Assembly (NCBI GenBank): GCA_016200545.1
Contig: JACQEO010000057.1
Span: 62,001 to 126,000, forward strand
DNA: 64,000 nucleotides
Direction of reading: 5' to 3'
Origin: Deltaproteobacteria bacterium
GTDB taxonomy: Bacteria > Desulfobacterota > Binatia > UTPRO1
Shown here one piece after another: positions 63,768-64,000 of this stretch; positions within the stretch are counted from its first letter, which is position 1; every line of letters begins with the position of its first letter. The translations under genes were made by a program, and so were the position numbers. The notes beneath the pieces are model-generated. The model was not told the DNA's origin. It was given only the letters and a program-made list of their open reading frames with translations, and did no database searches.

Positions 63768-64000
63768 ATGGTGCGCGCCCGCGTGAGCGCCCGCCCGGCG
63801 CTGCGCGCGCTCGCCGCGCGCGCCGGCATCTTGCCGGAGTACGTCGATCAGGGCGGCATCGTGCGGCGCACGTCGCAATCGACGCGCGTCGCGCTCCTCG
63901 CGGCGATGGGACTCTCCGCCGACACCGAGTCGCGGGCGCGCGAGTCGTTGCGGGCGCTCGCGGCGGCGGACGCGGGCCGGATGCTCGCGTCGGCGCGGGT
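63768..64000 (+). CDS. malQ: 4-alpha-glucanotransferase (MalQ), N-terminal fragment
   Basis: The first 77 residues of a gene running off the window. The stretch ALAARAGILPEYVDQGG, then QSTRVALLAAMGLSADTESR, matches the MalQ N-terminal domain. MalQ transfers maltosyl units between alpha-glucans. Only the start is seen, so a related GH77 or trehalose enzyme remains possible. Confidence 0.6.
   Translation, partial: MVRARVSARPALRALAARAGILPEYVDQGGIVRRTSQSTRVALLAAMGLSADTESRARESLRALAAADAGRMLASAR

Overview
The window is high-GC, densely coded DNA from a Gram-negative, respiring bacterium. LpxA (lipid A), Lnt (lipoprotein acylation), MltA, a DUF1302-type outer-membrane barrel and a complete system I cytochrome c maturation locus all point to a two-membrane cell. 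The Cys-type (CxxxY) CcmE, the DUF4215 Cys-rich repeat protein, the NtrC-type signalling and the many sensor kinases suggest a deltaproteobacterial-grade lineage such as Desulfobacterota, Myxococcota or Candidatus Binatota. That placement is inference; no rRNA or tRNA gene was recognised.

Layout. 1-4.8 kb: the end of an NtrB-like kinase with its NtrC-like regulator, a family 2 glycosyltransferase, and a diiron ferritin-like protein behind a TetR regulator with a palindromic operator. 4.9-9.7 kb: queE, RNase E/G, an RRM protein that appears to start at ATT, yacG and lpxA. 9.75-15.2 kb: ccmE-F-H-(I-like)-A-B-C-D. 15.3-24.8 kb: a frameshifted GAF histidine kinase, a DUF1302 barrel, a PrpB/isocitrate-lyase-family enzyme, and two divergent Cys-rich secreted proteins around an AT-rich 333-bp gap. 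24.9-36.5 kb: an OPT transporter coupled to a methyltransferase, a membrane protein, a PDZ-like 7TM histidine kinase overlapping lnt, a REC-histidine kinase, riboflavin synthase, two small proteins and a rhomboid protease. 36.5-41.7 kb: clpB, TetR, a hypothetical, a TPR protein and phosphatidylcholine synthase. 41.7-46.7 kb: a NarX-type kinase, a thiolase and MltA. 47-52.4 kb: a class V aminotransferase divergent from glcDEF. 52.5-53.8 kb: a degenerate NERD protein and a cold-shock gene with leader hairpin and terminator. 53.8-59.7 kb: a same-strand run of an exported cyclase, M20 amidohydrolase, GST, acyl-CoA dehydrogenase, GFA (amber-interrupted, in frame with DinB), GNAT and SRPBCC. 59.7-64 kb: a wHTH-AAA-TPR regulator with a 3' frameshift, Coq4, and the start of MalQ.

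Functional themes. The ccm genes form one translationally coupled unit for haem delivery to apocytochromes, but no CcmG is present. glcDEF plus the aminotransferase form a glycolate-to-glyoxylate-to-glycine route. lnt is coupled to sensor kinases, suggesting an envelope-monitoring function. The 53.8-57.7 kb run looks like a small catabolic unit ending in acyl-CoA oxidation.

Four coding anomalies (ATT start at 8179, frameshift near 16085, amber at 58039, frameshift near 62315) should be checked against raw reads before being taken as biology.
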